From assembly GCF_013114625.1 (NCBI RefSeq), contig NZ_VTXD01000005.1:1-64000 (forward strand): a DNA stretch of 64,000 bases. Direction: 5' to 3'. Made by a program: the position numbers and the translations under genes. The notes beneath the pieces are model-generated. The model saw only the letters and a program-made list of their open reading frames with translations. It made no database searches and was not told the origin of the DNA. Of this stretch, positions 10,419 to 18,909 are shown piece by piece; within the stretch, counting starts at the first letter, position 1; each line of letters starts with the position of its first letter. This DNA comes from Vibrio sp. 99-70-13A1 (GTDB taxonomy: Bacteria > Pseudomonadota > Gammaproteobacteria > Enterobacterales > Vibrionaceae).

Positions 10419-11516
10419 CTATCGTTTGTGACCGGTGTGAAGTCTATTTTCTAGCCATATCGAATATCTCGACATGCCGAAACAGAATACCCAGAAAACT
10501 AACGCGACAAATACATAACTTTCTGTTGAATACCCAAGCCACTCTGGGTCGGTATTCGCTGCTTGACCAATACCCAGTACGTCAAACATACCGATAATCA
10601 AAACTAGACTTGTATCTTTGAACAGTCCGATGAAGGTATTCACAATTGAAGGGATTGTGATTTTTAGAGCTTGAGGAAGGATGATTAATCCTGTTTTTTT
10701 CCAGTAACTCAAACCCAAAGCATCAGCGGCTTCATATTGACCTTTTGGAATGGCTTGTAAGCCACCACGAATTACTTCAGCCATATACGCAGCACTAAAT
10801 AGCACCACACCAATCAAAGCTCTGATTAGCTTATCTGTTTCTGTGCCTTCTGATAAAAACAGTGGCAACATAACCGAAGCCATGAATAGAACCGTAATAA
10901 GAGGTACACCACGCCATATTTCGATATACACGGTACACATACTGCGAATTATCGGCATTTCAGAGCGTCTACCTAGTGCTAAAGCAACACCAATAGGTAA
11001 TGAGACCACAATCCCGACTAATGCAATAATTAATGTGACGAGTAATCCACCCCATTTATGGGTATCGACAACTTCAAGTCCAAAGACGCCACCATAAAGT
11101 AAAGCAGCAATAATGAACGGGTAAATGTTTACAAAAAATAACCAGATCCAAACACGCTTTGGGGTTTTTTCATAAGCAAGCAAAGCCACGAATACAGCAA
11201 GAGTGATATAAAATAAGCGAGGGCGCCAAAGTTCAGCTTCTGGGTAGAACCCATACATGAACTGATCCCAACGAACACTAATGAAAACCCAACAAGCGCC
11301 TTCACTTGTACAAGCATCACGAGTCGTGCCTATCCAATCTGCACTAATAATTGCCCAATCAGCAACGGACCACAAAAGTGAAAATGCAAAGTAAGCCAGA
11401 ATGACAGTAACAACACTGTTTACTGGGCCGTTAAACAAATTTTTTCTTAACCAACCGACTGGACCGACAGTATTTCCTGGTGGCGGAAGGTCTGGTTGAA
11501 ATTGATGTGTACTCAT
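10419..11516 (-). CDS. aapM: General L-amino acid ABC importer, permease AapM
   Basis: This inner-membrane permease has 365 residues. Its extended N-terminal half contains extra spans (FNGPVNSVVTVILAYFAFSLLWSV and others). The C-terminal HisM-type transporter domain ends with the EAA loop QYEAADALGLSYWKKTGLIILPQALK that docks the ATPase. The long N-terminal region distinguishes AapM/AapQ from ordinary HisQ/M permeases. The start at 11516 is preferred to one seven codons upstream, because it lies one base from the aapQ stop, giving tight coupling with no overlap. Confidence 0.93.
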   Translation of the reverse strand: MSTHQFQPDLPPPGNTVGPVGWLRKNLFNGPVNSVVTVILAYFAFSLLWSVADWAIISADWIGTTRDACTSEGACWVFISVRWDQFMYGFYPEAELWRPRLFYITLAVFVALLAYEKTPKRVWIWLFFVNIYPFIIAALLYGGVFGLEVVDTHKWGGLLVTLIIALVGIVVSLPIGVALALGRRSEMPIIRSMCTVYIEIWRGVPLITVLFMASVMLPLFLSEGTETDKLIRALIGVVLFSAAYMAEVIRGGLQAIPKGQYEAADALGLSYWKKTGLIILPQALKITIPSIVNTFIGLFKDTSLVLIIGMFDVLGIGQAANTDPEWLGYSTESYVFVALVFWVFCFGMSRYSIWLENRLHTGHKR

Positions 11517-11517
11517 C

Positions 11518-12723
11518 TTATCTCTCCACCAACGCAACTTTGCGGTTGTATATATTCATTAGGGCTGACGTTAATAGGCTTAATGTTAGATATACACCCA
11601 TAGTCATTGCGATTACTTCTATTGCTTGTCCGGTTTGGTTTAGTGTTGTACCTGCAAAAACAGAAACAAGATCTGGATAACCGATAGCCATAGCAAGAGA
11701 TGAGTTCTTTGTTAGATTTAAATATTGGCTAGTCAGAGGAGGAATAATAATTCTTAATGCCTGTGGGATAATCACGAGCTTAAGTGTACGAGAACGTGGA
11801 ATTCCAAGAGACATAGCTGCTTCTGTTTGACCATGGCTTACTGCGTTTATGCCTGAACGAACAATCTCTGCAATAAAGGAAGCCGTGTATATACTCAATG
11901 CAAGCATAAGGGCTGCAAGTTCGGGGATGATGCTGATCCCGCCTTTAAAGTTGAATCCTTTTAGCTCAGGGTAATCAGCTGAAATTGGCATACCCATGAT
12001 GAAGTACATGACTAAAGGGAGGCCGATGATAAGAGCAGCTGCAATACGACCCATAGGTGTTTGCTGTCCCGTAAGCTTTTGTTTGTTATTTGCCCATATA
12101 TTGATGAAAAGCGTAGCAATAACACCAGCAATAAATGCCGTAATTACAATGCTACTACCTTGTTCCAGTACTGGACCAGGGAAATATAAACCACGGACAT
12201 TTAAAAAGATAGCCTCGCCTAAACTCATACTATTTCGAGTAGATGGTAGAGCTTGTAAAACAGCAAAATACCAAAAGAAAATTTGTAGAAGTAGGGGGAT
12301 ATTTCGAAAAATCTCTATATAGACAGCAGCAAAACGGCTAACAAGCCAGTTGGATGAAAGTCTTGCGATACCCATACTAAAACCGATCACAGTTGCTAGT
12401 ATGATACCTAGAACTGAAACCAATGCGGTATTAAGTAAGCCGACTACGAAAGTTCTTCCGTAAGAGAAAGTTTCATCATATTCAACTAGGGTTAAGCCGA
12501 TACCGAAACCAGCTTCTTGGGATAAAAAGTCAAAACCAGTGGCAATACCACGGGCATCTAAGTTTGTTAAAGCGTTATTTACAATTGTATAAATGAACGC
12601 CACGAGAGCGCCTACCGCAATCACTTGGAAGACAACTGAGCGGAAAGTAGGGTTGTAAAGAAGATTGGCGCTTTTAGGTTTAGGCTTTGCCTGAGATGGG
12701 GTGAGAGTTTCGTTAGGTTTCAT
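11518..12723 (-). CDS. aapQ: General L-amino acid ABC importer, permease AapQ
   Basis: This 401-residue inner-membrane partner of AapM has a cytosolic N-terminal tail rich in Lys/Pro, a first span (VVFQVIAVGALVAFIYTIVNNAL as a family-like stretch) and a long insertion between early spans. The canonical binding-protein-dependent permease domain carries the EAA motif QTEAAMSLGIPRSRTLKLVIIPQAL. It is separated from aapJ by a 71-base gap that holds a stable stem-loop, which probably sets its expression below that of the binding protein. Confidence 0.94.
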   Translation of the reverse strand: MKPNETLTPSQAKPKPKSANLLYNPTFRSVVFQVIAVGALVAFIYTIVNNALTNLDARGIATGFDFLSQEAGFGIGLTLVEYDETFSYGRTFVVGLLNTALVSVLGIILATVIGFSMGIARLSSNWLVSRFAAVYIEIFRNIPLLLQIFFWYFAVLQALPSTRNSMSLGEAIFLNVRGLYFPGPVLEQGSSIVITAFIAGVIATLFINIWANNKQKLTGQQTPMGRIAAALIIGLPLVMYFIMGMPISADYPELKGFNFKGGISIIPELAALMLALSIYTASFIAEIVRSGINAVSHGQTEAAMSLGIPRSRTLKLVIIPQALRIIIPPLTSQYLNLTKNSSLAMAIGYPDLVSVFAGTTLNQTGQAIEVIAMTMGVYLTLSLLTSALMNIYNRKVALVER

Positions 12724-12754
12724 ACTGCTATAACCTCAAATCCATTTAATAAAG

Positions 12755-12774
12755 AGGGCGGAAATTCCCGCCCT
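12755..12774 (-). terminator. Intercistronic stem-loop between aapJ and aapQ
   Basis: A perfect 7-bp GC-rich stem, AGGGCGG/CCGCCCT, with a six-base loop lies 20 bases after the aapJ stop and is followed on the minus strand by CTTTATTAAAT. Such elements after periplasmic binding-protein genes usually protect the upstream message or partly terminate, giving excess binding protein over permease. That role is an inference here. Confidence 0.75.
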
Positions 12775-12794
12775 AATTGATACTTTTAAATTTA

Positions 12795-13823
12795 TTAACG
12801 GATAGGTGGAGCGTACATAAAGCCGCCCGCATTCCAAAGTGCGTTTACACCACGAGAAATTGCTAGTGGTGAGCCTGTACCTACAGTGCGCTCAAAGCTT
12901 TCGCCGTAGTTACCCACTTGTTTAATTACTTGGTAGCCCCAATCATCACTAATACCTAGAGCTTTACCTTTAGGACCATCTACACCAAGAATACGTTTGA
13001 TGTTTGGATCTTTAGATTTAAGCATTTGGTCTACATTCTTAGAGCTAATGCCGTATTCTTCAGCATTGATCATTGCCGAAAGTGTCCATTTAGCAACATT
13101 GAACCACTTGTCGTCATCTTGACGAACAACAGGGCCTAGTGGCTCTTTAGAAATGATTTCAGGTAGAACTTGTGCAGAAGACGGATCTTTTAGATTCAAG
13201 CGAAGTGCGTATAGACCAGATTGGTCTGTTGTTAGCACATCACAACGTCCTGCATCAAAACCCTTAGATGTTTGTGCTGCTGTATCAAATACAACTGGTT
13301 TATATGACATGCCATTATTACGGAAGTAGTCAGCTAGGTTTAGCTCTGTAGTCGTACCAGATTGAACACAAACAGAAGCGCCATCGAGTTCTTTAGCACT
13401 TGTAAGACCTAGCTCTTTCTTAACCATGAAGCCTTGACCATCGTAGTAGTTCACGCCTACGAAGTTTAGACCAAGAGCAGTGTCACGGTGCAGAGTCCAA
13501 GTTGTGTTACGAGAAAGAACATCAATTTCACCAGATTGAAGTGCAGTGAATCGTTCTTTTGCTGTTAATGGTACATACTTAACTTTCGTTTTATCACCAA
13601 GTACTGCAGCAGCAAGAGCTTGACAATATTCAACATCGATTCCTTCCCACTCACCTTTTGAGTTAGGGTTAGAAAACCCTGGAAGCCCCGTACTTACACC
13701 ACAAGTTAGTACGCCTTGTGAAGTTACTTTGTCCAGAGTGCTTTCTGCCGCTGACGCTGATGTTGCCATCATTGCTGTTGAAGCAGCTACTACTGAAGCA
13801 AGAAGTGTGAGTTTATTTGTCAT
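12795..13823 (-). CDS. aapJ: General L-amino acid ABC importer, periplasmic binding protein AapJ
   Basis: This periplasmic solute-binding protein feeds AapQMP. The 342-residue precursor begins MTNKLTLLASVVAAS and has a classical signal peptide with cleavage expected at ATSASA/AESTL. The mature protein has the family-3 solute-binding fold with GVLTCGVSTGLPGFS, the ligand region EGIDVEYCQALAAAV and the conserved SRNTTWTLHRD. A strong AGGAAGGA site precedes the ATG at 13823, eight codons inside the longest frame, and this decided the start. It is the first gene of the operon. Confidence 0.95.
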   Translation of the reverse strand: MTNKLTLLASVVAASTAMMATSASAAESTLDKVTSQGVLTCGVSTGLPGFSNPNSKGEWEGIDVEYCQALAAAVLGDKTKVKYVPLTAKERFTALQSGEIDVLSRNTTWTLHRDTALGLNFVGVNYYDGQGFMVKKELGLTSAKELDGASVCVQSGTTTELNLADYFRNNGMSYKPVVFDTAAQTSKGFDAGRCDVLTTDQSGLYALRLNLKDPSSAQVLPEIISKEPLGPVVRQDDDKWFNVAKWTLSAMINAEEYGISSKNVDQMLKSKDPNIKRILGVDGPKGKALGISDDWGYQVIKQVGNYGESFERTVGTGSPLAISRGVNALWNAGGFMYAPPIR

Positions 13824-13998
13824 TTGTATCCTTCCTGTATATTCCATGTAAAATCAAATATGCCTGAGCAAGTGTGCGAATAAAATTTCGTGTACGTGTT
13901 ACTGTCGTGTTTACTTCTTGTCGTTGTTTTTAAATCACCGTTTGCATTTTGCAAATCCATAAGTTCGGTTTTTAAACAACTGTTTATAAGATTAGGAA

Positions 13999-14059
13999 AG
14001 GATTCGTAGTTTCACAAATGTATAATTTAAAAAGAATTTTGAGTGAAATCACAAATCCG
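13999..14059. promoter_or_regulatory. Imperfect inverted repeat in the aapJ-siroheme synthase divergent region
   Basis: The 495-base divergent gap between aapJ and the siroheme synthase gene is AT-rich and holds no gene I can see. Within it GGATTCGTAGTTTCAC (14000-14015) and GTGAAATCACAAATCC (14043-14058) are inverted copies matching at 13 of 16 positions, separated by 27 bases. This could be a regulator site or an RNA hairpin for the aap operon. No known operator was recognised. Confidence 0.4.
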
Positions 14060-14318
14060 AACACATTTAGAATGACCAAATGTTACGTGAATGTAAATAG
14101 TGCAACCTCACACACAGTTGGTGCAACAAGATTTAGAGTTTGATATTTTCGAACGACTAGTTTTATATTCCGAATTAATAACGGTTTGCTGAAATAATGA
14201 ACTCAACAAACAACAAAATTTGGTAGTAAATTATTTTTAAACTTATCAGTTAACTATGAATATGCTCCAATTTTGGTAGCATGGTTGAATAGTTATTTAA
14301 GAGGACTCAAGGAAGAAT

Positions 14319-15257
14319 ATGCGTTATTTCCCAATGTTTTTAGATGTAGAAAATAAGCCAATCTTAGTAGTAGGCGGTGGAGAAGTTGCTTGCCGCAAAG
14401 TAGATAGTTTATTGCGTGCTGGAGGGGAAGTTACGCTAGTTTCACCTAAGGTAGAGCCTTATTTAAAGAAATTAATAGACGAAGACAAAGTTCATTGGAT
14501 CCAAAATTTTTACTCTTCGAATATTATTTCAAAACAATACCTGCAAGTCTGGGCGACAACTGATAATCCTAACCTAAATCATCAAGTATATAATGATGCA
14601 AAAAAACTGGGCATTTTAGTCAATGTTGTTGATGACCTTCCATATTGTGATTTCATAACGCCGTCAATGATAAATCGCGGAAGAATCCAAATTGCTATCT
14701 CTAGTGGTGGGGCTTCTCCTGTTTTAGTGCGAAATATTAGAGAAAAGCTCGAAACAGTATTACCTCAAAATATCGGTTTAGTAGCTGACTTTGGTGCATC
14801 AAAACGCAATTCAATTAAAGAGTCATTCCCAACAGTTGATGAGAGAAGAAAGTTCTGGGAGCGTTTTCTATCTTCGAGTTTTGTTGAGCAAGTTTCAAAC
14901 AGAGAACAGCTAGAAGCATATTATCAAAAATCTTTGGTCGAAAACCTAGAGAGTGAAGGGCGAGTTACTTGGATTGAGTTTGAAGATGACGTTGAGTTAC
15001 TTTCTATGAAAGCGCTGCGGTTAATGCAAGAATCGGAACTTGTGCTGTACCCGAAAGCCTGTCCTTTTGAGTTTGTTGACTTATGCAGACGTGATGCTGA
15101 AAGAGAAAACTACGATGGAAGTGGTGACCTATCAACAAAGCTTGAAAAAGCTCGAGCTGAGAAATTGAGGGTGTGTGTATTTATTCCACCAGCAAGCGTT
15201 GAATATAATTTACTTGTTGCGCAGGATTTAAAGCTGTCTACTGCGAAAGTGATGTAA
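14319..15257 (+). CDS. Siroheme synthase: precorrin-2 dehydrogenase/ferrochelatase (CysG N-terminal type)
   Basis: This enzyme oxidises precorrin-2 to sirohydrochlorin with NAD and probably inserts Fe2+ to give siroheme for sulfite and nitrite reductases. It has the N-terminal Rossmann motif VVGGGEVACRKVDSLL near residue 17, the catalytic-Asp region VNVVDDLPYCDFITPSMI, SSGGASPVLVRNIREKLE, and the helical dimerisation region. In CysG a uroporphyrinogen methyltransferase domain follows. Here only a short, divergent remnant-like tail follows (ESELVLYPKACPFEFVDLCRRDAER near 245-270), so methylation must come from another gene. The length of 312 matches the short Vibrio form. An AAGGAAG site precedes the ATG. 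Confidence 0.87.
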   Translation: MRYFPMFLDVENKPILVVGGGEVACRKVDSLLRAGGEVTLVSPKVEPYLKKLIDEDKVHWIQNFYSSNIISKQYLQVWATTDNPNLNHQVYNDAKKLGILVNVVDDLPYCDFITPSMINRGRIQIAISSGGASPVLVRNIREKLETVLPQNIGLVADFGASKRNSIKESFPTVDERRKFWERFLSSSFVEQVSNREQLEAYYQKSLVENLESEGRVTWIEFEDDVELLSMKALRLMQESELVLYPKACPFEFVDLCRRDAERENYDGSGDLSTKLEKARAEKLRVCVFIPPASVEYNLLVAQDLKLSTAKVM

Positions 15258-15282
15258 TCCTTACTAGGATTTAGATAACGAC

Positions 15283-15314
15283 AAAAAAGCCTCTGCATAA
15301 AACAGAGGCTTTTT
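15283..15314. terminator. Bidirectional terminator between siroheme synthase and yajQ
   Basis: A GCCTCTG/CAGAGGC stem with a seven-base loop, flanked by A6 and T5, lies between two convergent genes and can serve both strands. Confidence 0.9.
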
Positions 15315-15365
15315 AATCGCTTGCACTAATTTCCTTTAACACTAGATAAAGGCAAATAGGGCTAA

Positions 15366-15848
15366 TTAGTCACGGAAATTATCAAACTGGAATGGTTGAC
15401 CAAGCTCACCGTTGCGAACTAGGTTCATCACTGCTTGTAGGTCATCACGCTTTTTACCAGTAACGCGAACTTTTTCGCCCTGAATCGAAGCTTGAACTTT
15501 GATTTTGTTATCTTTAATAAGTTTAACGATTTTCTTAGCGACGTCAGTCTCAATACCTTGCTTGAAGACAACTGTTTGCAACCAAGTACGACCCGTTTGG
15601 TCAGCTTTTTTTGCTTCCATTGCGTTAGGATCTACGTTGCGCTTCGTTAAGTTGCTTCGCAGAATGTCACGCATTTGCTTAAGTTGAAAATCATCTTGAG
15701 CGCTTAGTTTTACTGACTCATCTTTGTAGTCGAAGCTTGCTTCTACGCCACGAAAATCAAAACGGGTTGATAGTTCACGGTTAGCGTTATCTACAGCATT
15801 ACGAAGTTCTACTGCTTCTACTTCAGAAATAATATCAAATGATGGCAT
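15366..15848 (-). CDS. yajQ: YajQ family nucleotide-binding protein
   Basis: This 160-residue cytosolic protein has two ferredoxin-like domains, with family blocks [22 protein letters not shown] and STRFDFRG at the N terminus and [12 protein letters not shown] near the C terminus. Members bind nucleic acids or nucleotides, and some Xanthomonas members bind cyclic di-GMP. No enzymatic motif is present. The C-terminal ending FQFDNFRD is the family hallmark. It starts 14 bases after the AroH-type gene stops, so the two are probably co-transcribed leftward. Confidence 0.95.
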   Translation of the reverse strand: MPSFDIISEVEAVELRNAVDNANRELSTRFDFRGVEASFDYKDESVKLSAQDDFQLKQMRDILRSNLTKRNVDPNAMEAKKADQTGRTWLQTVVFKQGIETDVAKKIVKLIKDNKIKVQASIQGEKVRVTGKKRDDLQAVMNLVRNGELGQPFQFDNFRD

Positions 15849-15862
15849 GTCGACTTTCCTAA

Positions 15863-16915
15863 TTAGTTTCGTTCTTTAATCGCGTTAGCAAGCATATCTA
15901 GCATGGTGACAGTGTCACCCCAGCTTAGGCAAGGATCAGTAATTGACTTACCATATTCTAGATTGGTGATGTCAGTCATCGGCTGGTTGCCTTCTTCAAT
16001 AAAGCTTTCCGCCATAATACCTGCGACTTGGTTTTTACCATATTTGATTTGGTTGCAGATATCTTCAGCCACTTCTAACTGCTTACGATGCTGCTTTTGA
16101 CAGTTTGCATGGCTGAAATCGACGATTAGACGTTGAGGCAAGTTGAATTGCTCTAGTTGTGCGCAGGCTTCGGCAACTGATTCGCTATCGAAGTTTGTAC
16201 CTTTGTCACCACCACGTAAAATGATATGACCATGAGGGTTACCTGCAGTGCGGTATACCGTCATGCGACCATTTTTATCTGGAGAGTAAAAATAGTGAGA
16301 AGCTTGAGCTGCACGAATAGCATCAATTGCAATTTTTACATTGCCGTTAGTCGCGTTTTTGAAACCAACAGGGCATGAAAGAGCAGAAGCCATTTCTCTG
16401 TGAATTTGCGACTCTGTAGTGCGCGCACCAATGGCGCCCCAAGTGATCAAGTCAGCGATGTACTGACCTGTGATCATGTCTAAGAACTCAGTCGCTGTCG
16501 CTAAGCCAAGCTTGTTAATATCAAGCAGTAATTTACGGGCTTTATTTAGACCTGTTTCTAAGGCGTATGAACCATCAAGGTTTGGATCAGTAATTAAACC
16601 TTTCCAGCCAACGACAGTACGAGGCTTTTCAAAGTACGTTCTCATTACTACGAAAAGCTCGTCTTTATGTTGTTCTTGGATTTGGCTAAGACGCTGTGCG
16701 TAGTCCAGAGCGGCATCTGTATCATGAACTGAACATGGACCAACAATAACAAGTAAACGATTATCGCGACCAGTTAGGATGTCTTCAATTTGACGACGTG
16801 ACTGTGCAATACGCTCAGCCACATCATCTGTAATAGGGTGTGCATTGCCTAATTCGGCAGGAGTTGGCATTGGCCCCAGTGCTTGGGTTCTCAACTCATC
16901 AGTTTTTAATGGCAT
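15863..16915 (-). CDS. aroH: 3-deoxy-7-phosphoheptulonate (DAHP) synthase, class I, AroH-like
   Basis: This enzyme condenses phosphoenolpyruvate and erythrose 4-phosphate, the first step of aromatic amino-acid synthesis. The 350-residue protein has [58 protein letters not shown] and the metal-site region [10 protein letters not shown]. Compared with the remembered E. coli isozymes, the start [28 protein letters not shown], and ITDPCLSW follow AroH (Trp-sensitive) rather than AroG or AroF. Feedback specificity is therefore an inference; a database may call it aroG. A perfect matS site lies inside the 3' end of the gene. Confidence 0.9.
   Translation of the reverse strand: MPLKTDELRTQALGPMPTPAELGNAHPITDDVAERIAQSRRQIEDILTGRDNRLLVIVGPCSVHDTDAALDYAQRLSQIQEQHKDELFVVMRTYFEKPRTVVGWKGLITDPNLDGSYALETGLNKARKLLLDINKLGLATATEFLDMITGQYIADLITWGAIGARTTESQIHREMASALSCPVGFKNATNGNVKIAIDAIRAAQASHYFYSPDKNGRMTVYRTAGNPHGHIILRGGDKGTNFDSESVAEACAQLEQFNLPQRLIVDFSHANCQKQHRKQLEVAEDICNQIKYGKNQVAGIMAESFIEEGNQPMTDITNLEYGKSITDPCLSWGDTVTMLDMLANAIKERN
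15906..15918. other. matS site (MatP-binding, Ter macrodomain)
   Basis: GTGACAGTGTCAC matches the 13-bp matS consensus GTGACRNYGTCAC at every position. It lies in the coding sequence of the AroH-like gene. MatP, which binds such sites and condenses the terminus region, is encoded 37 kb away in the same window. Confidence 0.8.
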
Positions 16916-17123
16916 GTGATAACTTTATTATTCTATTGCGAAGCGGTTAAGATAACGGAATTGACCCTAGGAATAAACTCCCTTGCGTCAAACTTATCTC
17001 TCATATTTCCAATATTACGTGTTTTATCATTGGCAGACTCTTAAATGGCTGTTTTTTGCTTGTATTAACAAGCAGCTATCGGTATTTTCTATCAAATACA
17101 AATATAACAATGCTGGAGCAGTC

Positions 17124-18011
17124 ATGACTCAAGGAAACCCAAGAGCCTTACACCCTGAATTAACTTTAGGTGATGTATTGCCTTCTTATAATGAGAGTAA
17201 TGGTTCGGAACATTTATACGTTTCATTATCTGAATTGCTCATGGAGCGCGTTTTTTATCATCCGAGTATCGAGAACCATCTAAGTGTCTTAACTGACTTA
17301 GAAAAAACATCACTAAGTAGCATTATTGGTGAGCAAGCCGTTTCTGAACATTTCGTCCACACTCTAGTGTCAGCTATCTCTGCTGCTGTTAAACCTTCTC
17401 ATAAATCAATTCGCGTCGCATTGAGCGGAGCGGACAGTTATGCTTTTAACTCACTTCTCGGCGGCAAGAATGAGATAGAAGAAGTTAACCCGGCACTTGG
17501 TGTGAGAGGCGTTGCTCGATACGCGACTGATGCTTATAGTCATGCATTTTCTCTAGAATGTATGGTAATCAAAACGTTAAGAGAGCAAGGCTTCAACATT
17601 GAGATTGTTGTGCCTTTTGTTCGCTCGTTAAGTGACGCGGCTAAAATTATCGATTTACTTGCTGAGCAAGGCTTGCCTAGAGGTTTGAACGGGCTCAAAG
17701 TCTTATTCTCATGTGATGTGCCATCTGCTGTTCTTCTTAGTGAACGTTTGCTGCATTACTTTGATGGTGTAGTCGTTAATGTTGATAACTTAACGCAATT
17801 TACATTGGGCGTAGATAAGCAAAATGAAGCTCAGCAACATGCATTCGACCCTCAGAATGAATCTGTTATTACATTAATTGATATGATTGTGAAATCGTCT
17901 TTGCAAGCGAAAAAGCCAGTATTATTGGTTACTCAAGGGCTTGTTGATTACCCTAAACTGCAAGGTTACATTGCTGACTTAGAAGGGGTTGATGCTGTTA
18001 TTACGGCATAA
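17124..18011 (+). CDS. Stand-alone PEP-synthase C-terminal-domain-like protein, catalytic Cys absent
   Basis: The 295-residue protein matches the C-terminal PEP-binding barrel of PpsA from about residue 120 (NPALGVRGVARYATDAYSHAF) through VPFVRSLSDAAKIIDLLAEQGLPRG and LLHYFDGVVVNVDNLTQFTLG. It has neither the nucleotide-binding nor the swivelling phospho-His domain. The PpsA catalytic motif GICGQG is here LLVTQG, with Thr270 in place of Cys, and CEIPSN is CDVPSA. Phosphoenolpyruvate synthase activity is therefore unlikely; a regulatory or ligand-binding role is possible. The start at 17124 follows GGAG by six bases; a longer frame from 16983 lacks a site. It is divergent from the DAHP synthase, itself a PEP user. 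Confidence 0.8.
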   Translation: MTQGNPRALHPELTLGDVLPSYNESNGSEHLYVSLSELLMERVFYHPSIENHLSVLTDLEKTSLSSIIGEQAVSEHFVHTLVSAISAAVKPSHKSIRVALSGADSYAFNSLLGGKNEIEEVNPALGVRGVARYATDAYSHAFSLECMVIKTLREQGFNIEIVVPFVRSLSDAAKIIDLLAEQGLPRGLNGLKVLFSCDVPSAVLLSERLLHYFDGVVVNVDNLTQFTLGVDKQNEAQQHAFDPQNESVITLIDMIVKSSLQAKKPVLLVTQGLVDYPKLQGYIADLEGVDAVITA

Positions 18012-18059
18012 TCTATTTGCTAGGTACTTAATACTAGTCACCGTATAAAACTGATGTGA

Positions 18060-18090
18060 GGCATTGTCACCTACTGGCAATGCCTTTTTT
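18060..18090 (+). terminator. Terminator after the PEP-synthase-like gene
   Basis: A GGCATTG/CAATGCC stem with an 11-base loop is followed by six T residues. It lies 48 bases after the stop codon. Confidence 0.85.
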
Positions 18091-18211
18091 ATGGTTCATC
18101 GCGTATTAGCTCTCACCGGCTATATTTCAAAAGCTTAAATACTTTTATTCTTTATTCTGCTTACTTCTCTCTCGGACTATTTTTAACAGTTCTCTTTTTT
18201 GTAACAATTTT

Positions 18212-18238
18212 TTGACATTTGAATGGAATGAATATTAA
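18212..18238 (+). promoter_or_regulatory. Possible sigma-70 promoter of the DUF4442 gene
   Basis: A perfect TTGACA lies at 18212-18217, and TATTAA follows at 18233-18238 with 15-bp spacing, shorter than ideal. The ATG of the next gene is 34 bases further on. Confidence 0.4.
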
Positions 18239-18271
18239 CTGGTCGGACAACTATAAAGTAGGCTGACTAAT

Positions 18272-18757
18272 ATGTTCTCTCCATTACAAAAAGCAAACCT
18301 GTATCTCAACATGTTTGGTTTCTTCCAAGTCCCGTTTATTTGGCTTGCGAGACCTAAGTTAATTAAGCTCGATCAGAAGCAAGTTGAAGTTAAAATTCCA
18401 TTAAAGCGTAGAACAAAGAATCATTTAAATAGTATGTATTTTGGTGTACTTGCTGTAGGGGCAGATGTCGCGGGTGGATTTTTAGCGATGAGTAAAGCTC
18501 AAGATCAAGGAGCGAAAATATCACTCGCCTTTAAAGGGGTGACAGGGGAGTTCTTAAAACGGCCTGAAGCGGATGTTCACTTTATTTGCACCGATGGAGA
18601 GTTGATTGATGCAATGCTAGAGCAAACAATGCAAACAGGTGAGAGGGTTAACCAAACGGTTACGATATTAGCGACGTGTCCGACACTGAGTAATGATGAA
18701 GTGATGGCAAAATTCACTCTAACACTGTCAATTAAGAAAATACCTAAGAAAAAGTGA
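18272..18757 (+). CDS. DUF4442 domain protein, hotdog-fold thioesterase-like
   Basis: This is a 161-residue soluble protein. The block NHLNSMYFGVLAVGADVAGGFLAM near residues 50-71 resembles the hotdog helix region of PaaI-type thioesterases, and the family is DUF4442. The basic tail IKKIPKKK ends the protein. No substrate is known, and thioester hydrolysis is inferred from fold only. It is a single gene with its own likely promoter and ends facing a leftward gene. Confidence 0.75.
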   Translation: MFSPLQKANLYLNMFGFFQVPFIWLARPKLIKLDQKQVEVKIPLKRRTKNHLNSMYFGVLAVGADVAGGFLAMSKAQDQGAKISLAFKGVTGEFLKRPEADVHFICTDGELIDAMLEQTMQTGERVNQTVTILATCPTLSNDEVMAKFTLTLSIKKIPKKK

Positions 18758-18793
18758 TAGAGTAAATGGTTGTTCCATGCACTGGCGTTTTTC

Positions 18794-18905
18794 GTCAGTG
18801 AAAGGAACTTTGGTCAGTAAAATGGAGTCTGTCACTAAGGTGGAATTTGTCACTAAAGTGAATTATTGCCCCTAAAATGAACTATTGTCAGTAAAGTTGA
18901 AATTT
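18794..18905. repeat. Degenerate tandem repeat, six units of 18-19 bp
   Basis: Six consecutive units begin at 18794, 18813, 18831, 18849, 18868 and 18887. They follow the pattern GTCAsTAAArTGrAnTTT with substitutions. The array fills almost all the space between two convergent stop codons. It is too short and too divergent, and lacks spacers, to be CRISPR. Confidence 0.75.
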
Positions 18906-18909
18906 GCCG

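Noticed and set aside
18794..18905. CRISPR array
   Set aside because: The units are directly adjacent with no spacers, are only 18-19 bp and diverge strongly. No cas genes are near.
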